DNA of 64,000 bases from Bartonella doshiae NCTC 12862 = ATCC 700133 (GCF_000278155.1 NZ_JH725094.1:251765-315764), one strand, 5' to 3'. Numbered from the stretch's first letter, positions 8,716 through 19,078 are shown. Notes: a model not told the origin generated them from the sequence alone. Made by a program: numbers and translations.

Positions 8716-9540
8716 TTAATGTTTACATTGATCATGATGCTTTTCAAGCTCAAAGAGGTCAAGACTCTTTAGTTTTGCTCGCAATGAAAAATTTCCATAA
8801 TCCACATGGAGGTTACGCATAACACCATTTTCATGTAAGAGAAAGTTTGTACGATAAATAGGCAAACCATCTTTCTTCTCTATATCATCAAAATAAGAAA
8901 TTGTAATAGGCCAATATTCATCTTCACCCAATTTTCCCATTATTTTCGTTTCATCATCAGATATTTTTGTTTTTTTCTCTCCAATGACAATACTTTCTTT
9001 TGTAACTCTGTCTGCTTTACCTGTTCCATCAAATACAGTCATGTAGTAAAAATGATGCCCTGTTTTTGCATGCCGGATAATATTCTTCAGTTGCATAACT
9101 GGAAAATCAGCCATTGTAAGCTTATATTTTCTCTCCTTTGGCTTTTTCAGTTTTACTATAATCCCATCTTGAGTACGTTCCGCCATCCCTTCAGAACTAC
9201 GTGCAACTTCTTGCCCAACCTGATCCGTAACACTAAAATGAAATGTACGACTATCGCCTGTTTCATAACTTGTCGTCTGTTGATCCGTTAAGCGCTCCGG
9301 CATATCTTCAAAATGAGCACGAGTGATAAAACGGAAACGTGTAGTATAACCCCGACATACTGAACCACTAAGCTCATAAACCATTCGCCCAGTCATTCCT
9401 AAAATTGCCATTTCATTAGAAGAACTATCAAGCTGAAAATCATAAACTGCTCGATGAGGCGCAAGAAAAATAGATTCCTCAGCTTTTGCATTCCATAAAG
9501 AAAAAACATATAAAACTATGACAAATAACGATCTCAACAT
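8716..9540 (-). CDS. eipB: Periplasmic cell-envelope integrity protein, EipB family (DUF1849)
   Basis: EipB-type proteins are secreted to the periplasm of Rhizobiales and support envelope integrity; the Brucella protein is a beta-spiral monomer with one disulfide. I start at the ATG at 9540 (274 residues), which follows GGAAG; a TTG six bases earlier is less well placed. Residues 1-20 form a signal peptide ending in NAKA. The mature part opens with the family's LAPHRAVYDFQLD. Two cysteines remain in the mature protein (Cys62 and Cys272), matching the known disulfide pair. It is transcribed toward rpsB on the same strand, probably as its own unit. Confidence 0.85.
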   Translation of the reverse strand: MLRSLFVIVLYVFSLWNAKAEESIFLAPHRAVYDFQLDSSSNEMAILGMTGRMVYELSGSVCRGYTTRFRFITRAHFEDMPERLTDQQTTSYETGDSRTFHFSVTDQVGQEVARSSEGMAERTQDGIIVKLKKPKERKYKLTMADFPVMQLKNIIRHAKTGHHFYYMTVFDGTGKADRVTKESIVIGEKKTKISDDETKIMGKLGEDEYWPITISYFDDIEKKDGLPIYRTNFLLHENGVMRNLHVDYGNFSLRAKLKSLDLFELEKHHDQCKH

Positions 9541-9685
9541 TCTCAACTTCCAACTCTATTCCAACTGCATATCATCATATAACAAAGTAAAAAAGGCGAG
9601 CCTCTCAATTAACCACACATTTCCTTAAATAGAAAAATAGTTTATGCAAGATGTATGTATTATGGAACAGCTAAGGAATTAAATT

Positions 9686-10147
9686 ATGACCAATTCAATT
9701 GAAAACAACCTAAAAAATCTCGGAATTACTCTTCCTGAAGCAACCCAGCCCATCGCTAATTACGTAACAGCTTCACAAAGTGGAAACCAACTTTTTATTT
9801 CTGGACAGCTCCCTCTTTACGATGGAAAACCAATAGCAACGGGTAAAGTTGGTGCAACAGTTAGCGCTGAAGAAGCAAAAAAAGCAGCTGAAGTCTGTGC
9901 TCTCAATATCCTTGCACAAATCAAAGCATTTCTCGGTGATTTAAAGGACATAAAACGTGTGGTAAAAATGACTGTCTTTGTCGCTGTAGATCCTCATTTT
10001 ACCGATATCCCTCTTGTCGCCAATGGAGCATCTGATCTACTTACCCATATCCTTGGAGACGCTGGAAAACACGCCCGTTCTGCTGTTGGAGTCACTTCTC
10101 TTCCTATGAATGTTCCAGTAGAAATTGAAGCCATCATAGAAATTTAA
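9686..10147 (+). CDS. RidA family protein (YjgF/YER057c/UK114)
   Basis: RidA-family enzymes deaminate reactive enamine/imine intermediates such as 2-aminoacrylate, protecting PLP enzymes. The protein has 153 residues. The family core is visible: NQLFISGQLPL near residue 34, the VVKMTVFVA strand near 92, and the C-terminal HARSAVGVTSLPMNVPVEIEA with Arg131 in the substrate-carboxylate position. The subfamily has an N-terminal extension relative to E. coli RidA, so the exact substrate is uncertain. An L-serine dehydratase lies 5.5 kb away, but no operon link exists. A HIT gene follows 51 bp downstream on the same strand. Confidence 0.9.
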   Translation: MTNSIENNLKNLGITLPEATQPIANYVTASQSGNQLFISGQLPLYDGKPIATGKVGATVSAEEAKKAAEVCALNILAQIKAFLGDLKDIKRVVKMTVFVAVDPHFTDIPLVANGASDLLTHILGDAGKHARSAVGVTSLPMNVPVEIEAIIEI

Positions 10148-10198
10148 ATCCTTCAGAAAAAACAGCAAAAAGCAAAATGCATGAAAGGAAATATCTGT

Positions 10199-10621
10199 AT
10201 GAAACCAACTTATGACACCAACAATATTTTTGCTCAATTGATTCGTAATGAAATTCCTTCTGTTCGTGTCTACGAAGACAATGATGTCATTGCATTTATG
10301 GATATTATGCCCCAAGCACTAGGACATACATTGGTTATTCCTCGAAAAGGTTCCCGAAACCTCCTCGACGCTGATACTGAAACATTGTTTCCACTTATTA
10401 AAGCCGTCCAAAAAATTGCTAATGCAGTCAAAAAAGCCTTTCAGGCAGATGGTGTAACAATCATGCAGTTTAATGAAGCTGCAAGTCAGCAAAGCGTTTA
10501 CCATCTCCATTTTCACGTAATACCACGTATGGAAGGTGTAGAGCTTTCTCCTCATAATAACACTATAACACCTCCAGAAATACTGGAAGAGCATGCAAAA
10601 AAAATCCGAGCAGCTCTTTAA
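10199..10621 (+). CDS. HIT family protein (histidine triad nucleotide-binding)
   Basis: HIT proteins hydrolyse nucleotide monophosphate derivatives such as adenosine phosphoramidate. The ATG at 10199 (140 residues) has AAAGGA nine bases upstream; an earlier ATG at 10181 would place that site inside the gene and is less likely. The fold begins with IFAQLIRNEIPSVRVYED, followed by AFMDIMPQALGHTLVIPRK. The catalytic triad motif is YHLHFHVIPR (His102, His104, His106). It follows the RidA gene closely, so the two may form one transcript, and it converges with clpA, leaving only 7 bp between the two stops. Confidence 0.93.
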   Translation: MKPTYDTNNIFAQLIRNEIPSVRVYEDNDVIAFMDIMPQALGHTLVIPRKGSRNLLDADTETLFPLIKAVQKIANAVKKAFQADGVTIMQFNEAASQQSVYHLHFHVIPRMEGVELSPHNNTITPPEILEEHAKKIRAAL

Positions 10622-10628
10622 AACATCC

Positions 10629-12980
10629 TTAAGTAGCTGAGCTTTTTTTCCTTACACGCCTTTTTGCAAAAGGTGTTGTTGTGTTACCCTTGGAATAAGC
10701 AGAAACATCAGAAGATGAAAATTTTAACTGCAAACCCTCTTTTCCCTCGTGGGGTTTGTATGTCAAGACCCGAACAATACCACCTCTACGCAACTTTCCG
10801 AATAAAATTTCATCAGCTAATGGCTTCTTAATATGCTCTTGTATAACACGACTCAATGGGCGGGCACCCATTTGAGCGTCGTATCCTTTTCTGGAAAGCC
10901 AGACCATAGCAGAAGGACTTAATTCAAAACAAATTCCCCGATCTGCCAATTGTGCTTCAAGCTGAAAAATAAACTTTTGTACAATTTGACTGATGATTAA
11001 CTGAGATAAAGGAGCAAATGGAATAATTGCATCTAACCGATTACGAAATTCCGGCGTAAAAAGCCGATTAATCGCCTCTATGTCATCGCCATCACGACGT
11101 ACTTTACCAAACCCGATAGCTGACTTCGCCATATCTGAAGCACCAGCATTGGTTGTCATAATTAAAATGATATTGCGGAAATCAATTTTTTTGCCATTAT
11201 GGTCTGTGAGCTTACCATAATCCATCACCTGCAATAAAATATTAAACAACTCTGGATGTGCCTTCTCGATCTCATCCAGCAATAAAACTGCATGAGGCTT
11301 CTGATCCACAGCATCCGTAAGGAGACCACCTTGATCAAACCCTACATAACCCGGAGGAGCCCCTATTAAGCGTGCTACTGTATGCCGCTCCATATATTCT
11401 GACATATCAAAACGTAATAGCTCAACACCTAAAAAAGAAGCCAATTGTTTTACAACTTCCGTTTTTCCTACACCTGTCGGCCCTGAAAATAAATAACTTC
11501 CTATTGGTTTATCTGATTCGCGAAGCCCTGCGCGCGCTAATTTAATGGATGAAACTAACGCTGAAATTGCTTGATCTTGCCCGTAAATAACACGTTTGAG
11601 CTCTTTTTCAAGATTATTCAAAACTTTTTGATCATCTACAGAAACTGTCTTTTGTGGAATCCTTGCCATAGTAGCAATAGTTGCCTCAATTTCTTTGATA
11701 CCTATACTCTTTTTTCGCTGTTTTTTTGGCAAAATTTTCTGCGCCGCACCACTTTCATCAACAACATCAATTGCTTTATCAGGTAATCGACGATCAACCA
11801 TATACCGTGAAGATAATTCTACAGATGCCATCATCGCCTCATCAGTATATTTAATCTGATGAAAATCTTCAAAATAAGGCTTCAGCCCCTGTAAAATCTT
11901 AATCGTATCATCAATAGAAGGCTCATTCACATCAACCTTCTGGAAGCGGCGCTCCAAAGCACGATCTTGTTCAAAAATTTTGCGATATTCTCTGTAAGTA
12001 GTCGATCCAATGCATCGAATAATTCTAGAAGATAATGCAGGTTTTAAAAGATTTGCCGCATCCATATTTCCACCCAACGTAGCCCCTGCTCCAATCAAAG
12101 TATGAATTTCATCAATAAATAAAATAGCACTTGGATACTGCTCAAATTCTTTAATAATTTGCTTTAACCGTTCTTCAAAATCACCGCGATAGCGTGTACC
12201 AGCAACAAGCCCTCCCATATCAAGGGACAATATCGTTGCATTTGACAACACTTCAGGCACCTGCCCATCCACAATACGTTTTGCCAACCCTTCAACAATC
12301 GCTGTCTTCCCAACTCCAGGATCACCAATCAAAAGCGGATTGTTTTTTGATCTTCTACATAAAATCTGAATCATACGTGAAATTTCCATTTCACGACCAA
12401 TTAATAAATCAATTTTTCCATTGCGTGCTTTGCAATTAAGATCAACACAATAAGCAGTCAGTGCACTCGTTACTTTTTCACCATTATCTGAAATCTGCTG
12501 ATCCAGTTGCTCTTCAAGATCCTCAAGTAACATGGATAATCCATCATCACATGTAATACCATGTGAAATAAAACGCACAGCATCATAGCGTGTCATTCCC
12601 ATCTCTTGGAGAAAATATGCCGCATGACTTTCTCGTTCAGAAAAAATTGCAATGAGAACATTTGCTCCTGACACTTCGTTTTTCCCAGCTGATTGTGCAT
12701 GAATGACTGCACGCTGAATAACACGTTGGAAAAAAGCTGTCGGTTTTGTATCTTCATCAACTCTAAGCTGTGTATCCAATTCCGATTGGATATAGTTGGT
12801 TAAGCGTTCTCGTAATTTTTCTACATCCACCTGACAAGCCTGAATGACTGAATTTGCATCAATATCATCTAACAAAGCAAGAAGAAGATGCTCTAATGTT
12901 GCATATTCATTCCGTGCTTGAGTAGCAATTGTCAATGCGCGATGCAAAACTTCTTCAAGACTAGGTGTAAAAGACGGCAT
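10629..12980 (-). CDS. clpA: ATP-dependent Clp protease ATP-binding subunit ClpA
   Basis: ClpA is the hexameric unfoldase that feeds proteins, notably ClpS-delivered N-degron substrates, into ClpP. The protein has 783 residues. An N-terminal double-repeat domain (about residues 1-145) is followed by two AAA+ modules: the first with [13 protein letters not shown] and [14 protein letters not shown], the second with [14 protein letters not shown] and [14 protein letters not shown]. The first-module insertion is short, as in ClpA rather than ClpB. The tail is basic ([12 protein letters not shown]). It follows clpS by 6 bp, so the two are co-translated from one message. ClpP and ClpX are 33 kb away. 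Confidence 0.97.
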   Translation of the reverse strand: MPSFTPSLEEVLHRALTIATQARNEYATLEHLLLALLDDIDANSVIQACQVDVEKLRERLTNYIQSELDTQLRVDEDTKPTAFFQRVIQRAVIHAQSAGKNEVSGANVLIAIFSERESHAAYFLQEMGMTRYDAVRFISHGITCDDGLSMLLEDLEEQLDQQISDNGEKVTSALTAYCVDLNCKARNGKIDLLIGREMEISRMIQILCRRSKNNPLLIGDPGVGKTAIVEGLAKRIVDGQVPEVLSNATILSLDMGGLVAGTRYRGDFEERLKQIIKEFEQYPSAILFIDEIHTLIGAGATLGGNMDAANLLKPALSSRIIRCIGSTTYREYRKIFEQDRALERRFQKVDVNEPSIDDTIKILQGLKPYFEDFHQIKYTDEAMMASVELSSRYMVDRRLPDKAIDVVDESGAAQKILPKKQRKKSIGIKEIEATIATMARIPQKTVSVDDQKVLNNLEKELKRVIYGQDQAISALVSSIKLARAGLRESDKPIGSYLFSGPTGVGKTEVVKQLASFLGVELLRFDMSEYMERHTVARLIGAPPGYVGFDQGGLLTDAVDQKPHAVLLLDEIEKAHPELFNILLQVMDYGKLTDHNGKKIDFRNIILIMTTNAGASDMAKSAIGFGKVRRDGDDIEAINRLFTPEFRNRLDAIIPFAPLSQLIISQIVQKFIFQLEAQLADRGICFELSPSAMVWLSRKGYDAQMGARPLSRVIQEHIKKPLADEILFGKLRRGGIVRVLTYKPHEGKEGLQLKFSSSDVSAYSKGNTTTPFAKRRVRKKSSAT

Positions 12981-12986
12981 AATCCC

Positions 12987-13358
12987 TCACTTCCATTCCA
13001 TGACACATTGTAATGGATGTTCATTTTTACGTGCACATTTTCTAACTTCTATAACTTTCATTTCAGCAATTTCATAATTGTAAACTCCACATTCACCTAC
13101 CCCATTGTGATGAACATTTAACATGATATGTGTTGCTTCTTCGAAACTTTTTTTGAAAATTTTTTTCAAAACAAAAACAACAAAATCCATAGGTGTATAA
13201 TCATCATTCAGTAAAAATACCCGATATAGCCTAGGTTTTTTCAGTTTTGATCTTACCTTGGGCATTATAATGGCATCATACTGATTATTGTCCCAATTCT
13301 TGCCTTTTTTATCATGCAGAGTATAGAATGTAGAGTTTTTTAGGAGCTTTTGTACCAT
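12987..13358 (-). CDS. clpS: ATP-dependent Clp protease adaptor ClpS
   Basis: ClpS binds N-terminal destabilising residues and hands the proteins to ClpA. The protein has 123 residues with a variable N-terminal arm of about 40 residues. The core begins at [20 protein letters not shown], whose Asp-Asp and Met line the N-degron pocket. A second conserved part is [19 protein letters not shown] near residue 85. The ATG at 13358 has AGGA seven bases upstream. The arm is divergent and asparagine/lysine rich; a shorter start at an internal ATG (13265) lacks a ribosome-binding site. Confidence 0.95.
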   Translation of the reverse strand: MVQKLLKNSTFYTLHDKKGKNWDNNQYDAIIMPKVRSKLKKPRLYRVFLLNDDYTPMDFVVFVLKKIFKKSFEEATHIMLNVHHNGVGECGVYNYEIAEMKVIEVRKCARKNEHPLQCVMEWK

Positions 13359-13600
13359 TTTTATTTCCTATGCAGTCCATTTTTCATTAATCTTAAGTTT
13401 TTCCATAACTATTGCAATGCATGTTTGTGTAAAAAAGAAAACTCTTTCTTAAGATGAAATCAAATATGGCAATGCACAAAATAATTTCTGTAAACAAATT
13501 GGTAATATCATTTGTCTAAACTGTATCAACAAGCTGCGAAAAAAAGACCTTTACAAAAAGTTTTTTCAGGTAAATTAAATGGAGAAATAGGATACCACAA

Positions 13601-14950
13601 GTGTATATTAACTGCCAAAAAATTGTATGTTGCTACAAAAAATTAGCAATAGCTCTTGTTATTTTTGCTCTTTCTTACTCTTGGGCATTAGCTACTCCTC
13701 AAGGGGCCTATCCTGATAAGTACGCAGCTATCGTTATAGATGCTAATACAGGAAAGACCTTATTTCAAGCCAACGCAACTCTAAAACGTTACCCTGCTTC
13801 TTTGACGAAAATGATGACGTTGTACATACTTTTTGACGCTATGCATATGCGTCGTGTAACACCAAACACGCCGATCCCTATCTCAAATTATGCCGCATCA
13901 CGCCCACCAACAAAAATCGGGCTTAAGGCAGGACAAACAATTTCTGCAGAGGCAGCAGCTAAAGCACTTATTACAAAATCAGCAAATGATGTTGCTACTG
14001 CTATTGCTGAGTATCTTGGAGGTAATGAAAAAAAATTCGCTCAAATGATGACAGCAAAAGCTCGAAAGCTTGGCATGAGAAATACACATTTTGCAAATGC
14101 TTCAGGTCTACCAGATGTACGCAATTATTCCACAGCACAAGATATGGCAACTTTATCATTGGCCCTACGTAAACATTTCCCACAACAATATAAGCTATTC
14201 AAAACAACAAGTTTTACTTTTCGTGGACAAATAATCAATAGCCATAATAAATTAGTTAAAACTATGAAGGGTGTTGATGGAATTAAAACGGGTTACACAC
14301 AAATGTCAGGTTCTAATTTAGCAACTTCGATGCGTGTTGAAGGCCGTTCTATTGTTGCTGTTGTTATGGGGGGAAAATCACCTACTGCACGCGATGAACA
14401 TATGGCCAGCTTATTAAACCAATATTTACCAAAAGCAAGCCATATGAAAAGTGGTGAACGTCTCATAGCTGCTGCACACTACAACTTACCTACAGGCGCC
14501 AATACTCCTATACCGATCGTTAAAGCTAATACAACCAACTCAGATGACGAAGTTTCCGCTATATTGACGGCATTTGCAGAACAACCTAAAAATTCTAATA
14601 TAGCAATAGCTGCTGTCAACCAAGCGATTATACCAATCCCTAATCCTCAGAAAGCTATACCCGTTAAAATTGATAAAATCATTTCAGCATCTTTGTCCAC
14701 AAATGCGGGATGGGCTATTCAAATTGGTTCTCTTCCTGATAAAGAAAAAGCAAAAACTCTGCTTTTAAAAGCAAAAAATTCTGCCTATTCAGCTTTGAAA
14801 CAAGCATCTTCACGTATGCAACTTTTTGAAAAAAATGGACGTCACTACTATCGTGCGCGATTTATAGGTTTTCAATCAAAAAAAGCTGCATTCAATGCTT
14901 GTTCAACGTTAAAGAAAGCAAATTTTAACTGCTATACTGTAGCCTATTAG
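13601..14950 (+). CDS. D-alanyl-D-alanine carboxypeptidase with C-terminal SPOR domain
   Basis: This is a periplasmic low-molecular-weight penicillin-binding protein (S11 family) that trims the terminal D-Ala from peptidoglycan pentapeptides. The protein has 449 residues and starts at GTG 13601. Residues 1-31 are a signal peptide. The three active-site motifs are present: SLTK (67-70), SAN (127-129) and KTG (229-231). A low-complexity linker (about 280-365) leads to a SPOR domain (about 370-449, beginning AGWAIQIGSLPD), which binds denuded glycan at the division site. This domain pair is common in Rhizobiales. Specific dac naming is not possible from sequence alone. Confidence 0.93.
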   Translation: MYINCQKIVCCYKKLAIALVIFALSYSWALATPQGAYPDKYAAIVIDANTGKTLFQANATLKRYPASLTKMMTLYILFDAMHMRRVTPNTPIPISNYAASRPPTKIGLKAGQTISAEAAAKALITKSANDVATAIAEYLGGNEKKFAQMMTAKARKLGMRNTHFANASGLPDVRNYSTAQDMATLSLALRKHFPQQYKLFKTTSFTFRGQIINSHNKLVKTMKGVDGIKTGYTQMSGSNLATSMRVEGRSIVAVVMGGKSPTARDEHMASLLNQYLPKASHMKSGERLIAAAHYNLPTGANTPIPIVKANTTNSDDEVSAILTAFAEQPKNSNIAIAAVNQAIIPIPNPQKAIPVKIDKIISASLSTNAGWAIQIGSLPDKEKAKTLLLKAKNSAYSALKQASSRMQLFEKNGRHYYRARFIGFQSKKAAFNACSTLKKANFNCYTVAY

Positions 14951-14982
14951 AAGTTTTTGAATTCTGCGTTAAGGATAGTATC

Positions 14983-15261
14983 ATGTTACATAATGTTCTT
15001 GCTTCATCTCCTGAAAAAGAAAAACTCTTGAAGCAATCATCTCTTCTTTCATTGCGTTCTCTTCACAATGCTGTAACAAAACTCTCTGGCTTAAAACATA
15101 CACCTGTTACACTAGACACACAGTCTCTCGTTAATCTTCTTATTTGCCAAACAATTCGCAATCGTCGTTTAGCAACACCTCCTGTACGCATTCACTTACG
15201 CGTTGCAAGCCAAACGGGTAATGTACCTATTAAAATCCGTCTTGGTGCAACAAATGTTTAA
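14983..15261 (+). CDS. Conserved-looking small protein of unknown function
   Basis: I do not recognise this 92-residue protein. It starts at an ATG with AAGGATAG nine bases upstream and follows the carboxypeptidase by 32 bp on the same strand, so the two may be one operon. The sequence is basic and mixed: a helical first half (SLLSLRSLHNAVTKLSG), a leucine-rich middle (SLVNLLICQTI) and a basic, strand-like end (PPVRIHLRVASQTGNVPIKIRLG). There is no signal peptide and no membrane segment. Coding is supported by the start signal, the clean frame and the ordinary codon use. No function is proposed. Confidence 0.65.
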   Translation: MLHNVLASSPEKEKLLKQSSLLSLRSLHNAVTKLSGLKHTPVTLDTQSLVNLLICQTIRNRRLATPPVRIHLRVASQTGNVPIKIRLGATNV

Positions 15262-15594
15262 TTTTATAAGGCATCTTTGCAAGAATTGTTTTCTTTACAA
15301 AAGCATTTACACTTTGCTACAATCTTAAAAAAATAAACATCCCAACTGAACACAAATCTTCTACATTAGATATTATCGTGAATATTTTTATGAAGAAAAT
15401 CCTGTTTCCCTATACCTAATCCTCTTGGGGAACTTACGCATTGTATAAAATTGCTAGTGTGTTGTTTTCTAAATTTGTGTTTTTGCAAAATATAAAGCAA
15501 TTTTAAAATACAATTGTCTAGAGATTGCTTTAAAGGCTTTTAAAAATCATAAATCTGAACCAAAGAGTGATGATAAAATAATATCTATTTTACC
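15262..15594. other. 333 bp convergent gap without a recognisable gene
   Basis: This AT-rich gap lies between the converging small unknown gene and sdaA. All frames are stop-rich, and I see no strong hairpin with a T-run, no tRNA and no convincing gene fragment. It is most simply decayed spacer. Confidence 0.6.
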
Positions 15595-16992
15595 TTAACA
15601 AGATATCGCATTGACCGCGAGCCCAGCTTTACTTGTTTCTTTATAGCGATCACTCATATCATGACCAGTCTGGCGCATTGTTTCTATACAAGCATCAAGA
15701 GAAACAAAATGATCACCATTTCCATGCAAGGCAAGAGAAGAAGCTGTTACTGCTTTAACAGCTCCCATTGCATTGCGCTCAATACAAGGAACCTGCACGA
15801 GACCAGCAACTGGATCACACGTCATTCCTAAATGATGCTCAAGCGCAATCTCTGCTGCATTTTCAATCTGACTTGGCGTACCACCCAATGCTGCTGTTAA
15901 CCCTGCAGCTGCCATCGAAGATGCTGTTCCAACTTCTCCCTGACAACCAACTTCTGCACCAGAGATCGAAGCATTGTATTTTATGACACCACCAATAGCT
16001 GCCGCTGTCAATAAAAAATTATGTATTCCCTCTCGATCCGAAGAATCATTAAACTGAAGATAATAACGCAAAACCGCAGGAACAACACCAGCAGCACCAT
16101 TCGTTGGCGCTGTAACAACACGGCCACCAGCAGCATTTTCCTCATTCACCGCTATGGCATACACAGAAAGCCAATCATTTGCTAAGAGTGGGTAATTATG
16201 ATTTTTCTTTCGATTTTCTAAAAGCTTTTCGTGCAACTTTTTAGCACGCCTTGGAATACGCAATCCACCTGGTAATTCACCTTCTTGTGAAAGTCCTCTA
16301 TCAATACAATTTGTCATAGCAGCAAAAATTTCATCAAGCCCCCTATTAAGAGAAGAACGCTCCATCTTTGTTTCTTCATTTATACGCTTCATTTCAGCAA
16401 TTGAAAGCCCTGATTTTTCCGCCATTGATAACATTTTATGTGCAGAATCAAAGGGGTACGGCACATCATATGTTTCTGATTGTATATCATTACTCATACA
16501 ATTTAATTCATCCTCAGTCACAACAAAACCACCACCGATAGAATAATAAATCCGTCGCAAAAGAACATTGCCACTCGCATCAAGTCCTTCAAATGCAAGC
16601 CCATTTGCATGTCCAGGCAGGATTGTATTTCGTTCAAAAATAAGGTCACTTTGCCAATCAAAATGATAAGCTGGATGACCTTCTGGCTGCACTTTTTTTT
16701 CACGTGCAACCTTTTCTAATAAAATGCCCATGCAATCAGGATTAATAGTAGAGGCTTTTTCTCCCAAAAGCCCTAAGACAACAGCTCTATCTGTAGCATG
16801 ACCAATACCTGTAAAAGCTAAAGAACCATGAAGATAAACACGTATATGAGAAATTTCAGTATGAAACGACAGAGAAAATTTGTGTGCAATAATCTCTTGT
16901 AAAAACATATTCGCAGCCGTCATCGGGCCCATAGTGTGTGAGCTAGAAGGGCCAATACCAATTTTAAAAAGTTCAAAAACAGATAAAAACAC
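15595..16992 (-). CDS. sdaA: L-serine dehydratase (L-serine ammonia-lyase), iron-sulfur type
   Basis: The enzyme converts L-serine to pyruvate and ammonia using an oxygen-labile [4Fe-4S] cluster. The protein has 465 residues in the single-chain form, beta domain then alpha domain. The N-terminus has [12 protein letters not shown]. The alpha domain holds the serine-binding NGAAGVVPA segment and the cluster cysteines in [12 protein letters not shown] and, later, [16 protein letters not shown]. The start is GTG 16992 with AGGTG just upstream. It would feed serine carbon into the pyruvate dehydrogenase encoded at 58.5-62.3 kb. It appears monocistronic. Confidence 0.96.
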   Translation of the reverse strand: MFLSVFELFKIGIGPSSSHTMGPMTAANMFLQEIIAHKFSLSFHTEISHIRVYLHGSLAFTGIGHATDRAVVLGLLGEKASTINPDCMGILLEKVAREKKVQPEGHPAYHFDWQSDLIFERNTILPGHANGLAFEGLDASGNVLLRRIYYSIGGGFVVTEDELNCMSNDIQSETYDVPYPFDSAHKMLSMAEKSGLSIAEMKRINEETKMERSSLNRGLDEIFAAMTNCIDRGLSQEGELPGGLRIPRRAKKLHEKLLENRKKNHNYPLLANDWLSVYAIAVNEENAAGGRVVTAPTNGAAGVVPAVLRYYLQFNDSSDREGIHNFLLTAAAIGGVIKYNASISGAEVGCQGEVGTASSMAAAGLTAALGGTPSQIENAAEIALEHHLGMTCDPVAGLVQVPCIERNAMGAVKAVTASSLALHGNGDHFVSLDACIETMRQTGHDMSDRYKETSKAGLAVNAISC

Positions 16993-17056
16993 ACATCACC
17001 TCAAAACTAAAATAGTTTGAGTATACGTCTTTTTACTGCTCTTGTCTCATTTAAAA

Positions 17057-17152
17057 TCAAATTGCAAGATAAGCTAAAAAAATGATAGCAATAAAAACGA
17101 ACGTTGCTCGCCGTGCCACCACCCAGCACTTTCTTTCTATAGCGCTTTCCAT
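17057..17152 (-). CDS. Candidate 31-residue single-pass membrane peptide
   Basis: An ATG at 17152 with AAAGG eight bases upstream opens a 31-residue frame: a basic N-terminus (MESAIERKCWVVARR) then one hydrophobic helix (ATFVFIAIIFLAYLAI) to the stop. This basic-then-hydrophobic layout is typical of small inner-membrane proteins. The frame stays open further upstream (to 17287), but that part lacks a good start signal and reads like non-coding sequence. It lies between sdaA and a nitroreductase gene on the same strand. Function is unknown and coding status unproven. Confidence 0.4.
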   Translation of the reverse strand: MESAIERKCWVVARRATFVFIAIIFLAYLAI

Positions 17153-17289
17153 AGACAACCTTTGAAAAATTGATAGTGACCCACAAATAATCACTCTACT
17201 TAATGTCCCAAACGTAGTAAAATAAGTGTTAATATGCAATATAAAAATATCATAAGAATAAGAAGATCCCACCGAAATATTTTTCATAC

Positions 17290-17967
17290 TTATACAAAAC
17301 GTACAAAATTTTCTATTGGTTCGCGCTCTGTTTCAAAATTGTTTTCTGGAGCATTCACATCACGATAACCAAGCGCCATACCACAAATAATGCACCTATC
17401 AGAAGGCACTGATAAAAGTGTACGAATTTGTTTATGATAATCAGCAAAAGCTGCTTGAGGACAGGTATCTAATCCAAATCCGCGCGCTGCCAACATAATG
17501 GTCTGCATAAACATGCCTAAATCAAGCCAGCTCCCTATTTCCATGTCATGATCCATTGTGAATAAAAGTCCTACAGGTGCCCCAAAAAATAAAAAATTCC
17601 GTGCCTTTTGGTAAAGTATTTTTTCCTGTTCACCTTTTTGAATTCCAAGACTCTTATAAAGATCTAAACCAACTTTTCGACGCCTTGAAAGATAAGGCTC
17701 ACGCCACTGACGTGGATAATAATGATATTCACGCTCTCCTTTTACACCTGAAAGAGCAAGTTGTGAGAGCTCTTCTCCTATTTGCTGCAATATTTTTCCT
17801 GTGAGAACAATCACTTGCCACGGCTGAAGATTTGTTCCTGATGGTGCGCGCGCTGCAAACTTTAAAATTTCCTTGATTGTTTCCTGTGGAACAGGCTGAT
17901 CAGAAAAAGCACGAACTGATTTTCGTGATAGAATAGATTGGAAGATATCAAGAGAAGAATTCGTCAT
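17290..17967 (-). CDS. Nitroreductase family FMN-dependent oxidoreductase
   Basis: Nitroreductases are flavin enzymes that use NAD(P)H to reduce nitro groups, quinones or related acceptors. The protein has 225 residues. The FMN-binding start is clear: SRKSVRAFSDQPVPQE and then FAARAPSGTNLQPWQVIVL (residues 30-55). The C-terminal flavin contact region is CGMALGYRDVNAPEN. A cofactor-proximal LDLGMFMQTIMLAARGFGL helix is also typical. The substrate cannot be deduced. There is no evident operon beyond the small peptide downstream. Confidence 0.9.
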   Translation of the reverse strand: MTNSSLDIFQSILSRKSVRAFSDQPVPQETIKEILKFAARAPSGTNLQPWQVIVLTGKILQQIGEELSQLALSGVKGEREYHYYPRQWREPYLSRRRKVGLDLYKSLGIQKGEQEKILYQKARNFLFFGAPVGLLFTMDHDMEIGSWLDLGMFMQTIMLAARGFGLDTCPQAAFADYHKQIRTLLSVPSDRCIICGMALGYRDVNAPENNFETEREPIENFVRFV

Positions 17968-18196
17968 TATTTTTACTTTCTCTTTATAGAAAAATGGATT
18001 TTATCACCGTTTTTTGCGCATTCAAAGCCAGTCTATTGTTACAAAAGCCACCATCCTTTTTTTATTGACTCTTCCTCTGCTGAAACGTTTCCACATTCTA
18101 TTGCCTTTCAATAATTGTTCATTAAAAACTAACATAATCTCCTCTGTTAAGAGAAAGACCATTATCAACAATGATTAAATGAAATAAACTGTAGAA

Positions 18197-18583
18197 TTAA
18201 CGATTAACGCCTAATTCAGCTAAACTTTCAAAAAAATTCTCCTCAATACATTCTAAATCATGCAAAAGATCATCAATATCGCGCTGCATTTGTTTTAAAT
18301 CAGCACGCTTTTTATTAATACCTGCAATTAATTCTTTAAGTTTTTTTTCATCATCAGGTGGATTTCTAGCCATAGTCAACATATCAGATATTTCAGATAA
18401 GGAGAATTTGACTCTTTTGGCACGTAGTATTTGTTTTAATTTATGACGATCCATTTGCGTATAAAGTCGTACGCCCCCACGTCGGATAGGTACAAGAAGT
18501 CCCTCTTCTTCATAATATCGCAGAGTCCGAGAAGTTATTGAAAATTCCCGTGTTAATTCGCCAATTGAATAATATCCGTACAT
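18197..18583 (-). CDS. MerR family transcriptional regulator
   Basis: This is a 128-residue MerR-type DNA-binding protein. The winged helix is at the N-terminus: YYSIGELTREFSITSRTLRYYEEEGLLVP, then RLYTQMDRHKLKQILRAKRV. A coiled-coil dimer helix fills the rest (about residues 75-120). The single late cysteine does not form a metal site, so metal sensing of the MerR/CueR type is unlikely. It resembles the LiuR-like group that controls branched-chain amino acid breakdown in alphaproteobacteria, but no liu or acyl-CoA dehydrogenase gene is nearby, so the target is unknown. Confidence 0.88.
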   Translation of the reverse strand: MYGYYSIGELTREFSITSRTLRYYEEEGLLVPIRRGGVRLYTQMDRHKLKQILRAKRVKFSLSEISDMLTMARNPPDDEKKLKELIAGINKKRADLKQMQRDIDDLLHDLECIEENFFESLAELGVNR

Positions 18584-19078
18584 TCTATCATTCTGTTTTC
18601 ATTAATCAGCACATTATCAGAAATATATCTATCTTTTTAAAATTTTAGTTAGTATTTTACCTTATGCCTCTCTATATTTTTTATTATAGAGCAAGATAAA
18701 TTTTTTAGTCATACAAACACTGCAAAATAAAAAATCTATAATGGCTTATTATGATGAATGCTCGAGGATTTATAGAAGATATCAATAAACATAAAAAACA
18801 CAAATTTTTCCAAAAACATCATAACCATCTCTTTTGCAGACAATTTCTACCTTATTACATATCAGCAAAGCACACTTTTCTCATGCATCTTTCTATTTAA
18901 ATGCACATTTTCTTCTCTGTACAGGTAAAAAACTTTATAATAATTTAATAAGAAAGGTTTGCGGCATAATAGCACAAAACGTAAATACAATGAACTACCA
19001 CCGATACCCACATAATAATAGCTTTATAATTCTCATAGCTATATTTTTCAAAAAATATACTATTTCTGAATACTAAAA
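18584..19078. other. Approximately 495 bp gap without a recognisable gene
   Basis: This spacer lies between the MerR gene and the rpoC terminator. Related genomes often carry rpsL, rpsG and fusA after rpoC, but nothing resembling them is visible here, so this is probably a rearrangement junction filled with decayed AT-rich DNA. Short open frames exist on both strands but have no start signals or protein-like composition. Confidence 0.55.

Noticed and set aside
17153-17287. 76-residue version of the small membrane peptide
   Set aside because: The upstream part has a tyrosine/isoleucine-rich random look and no start signal; the ATG at 17152 has one.
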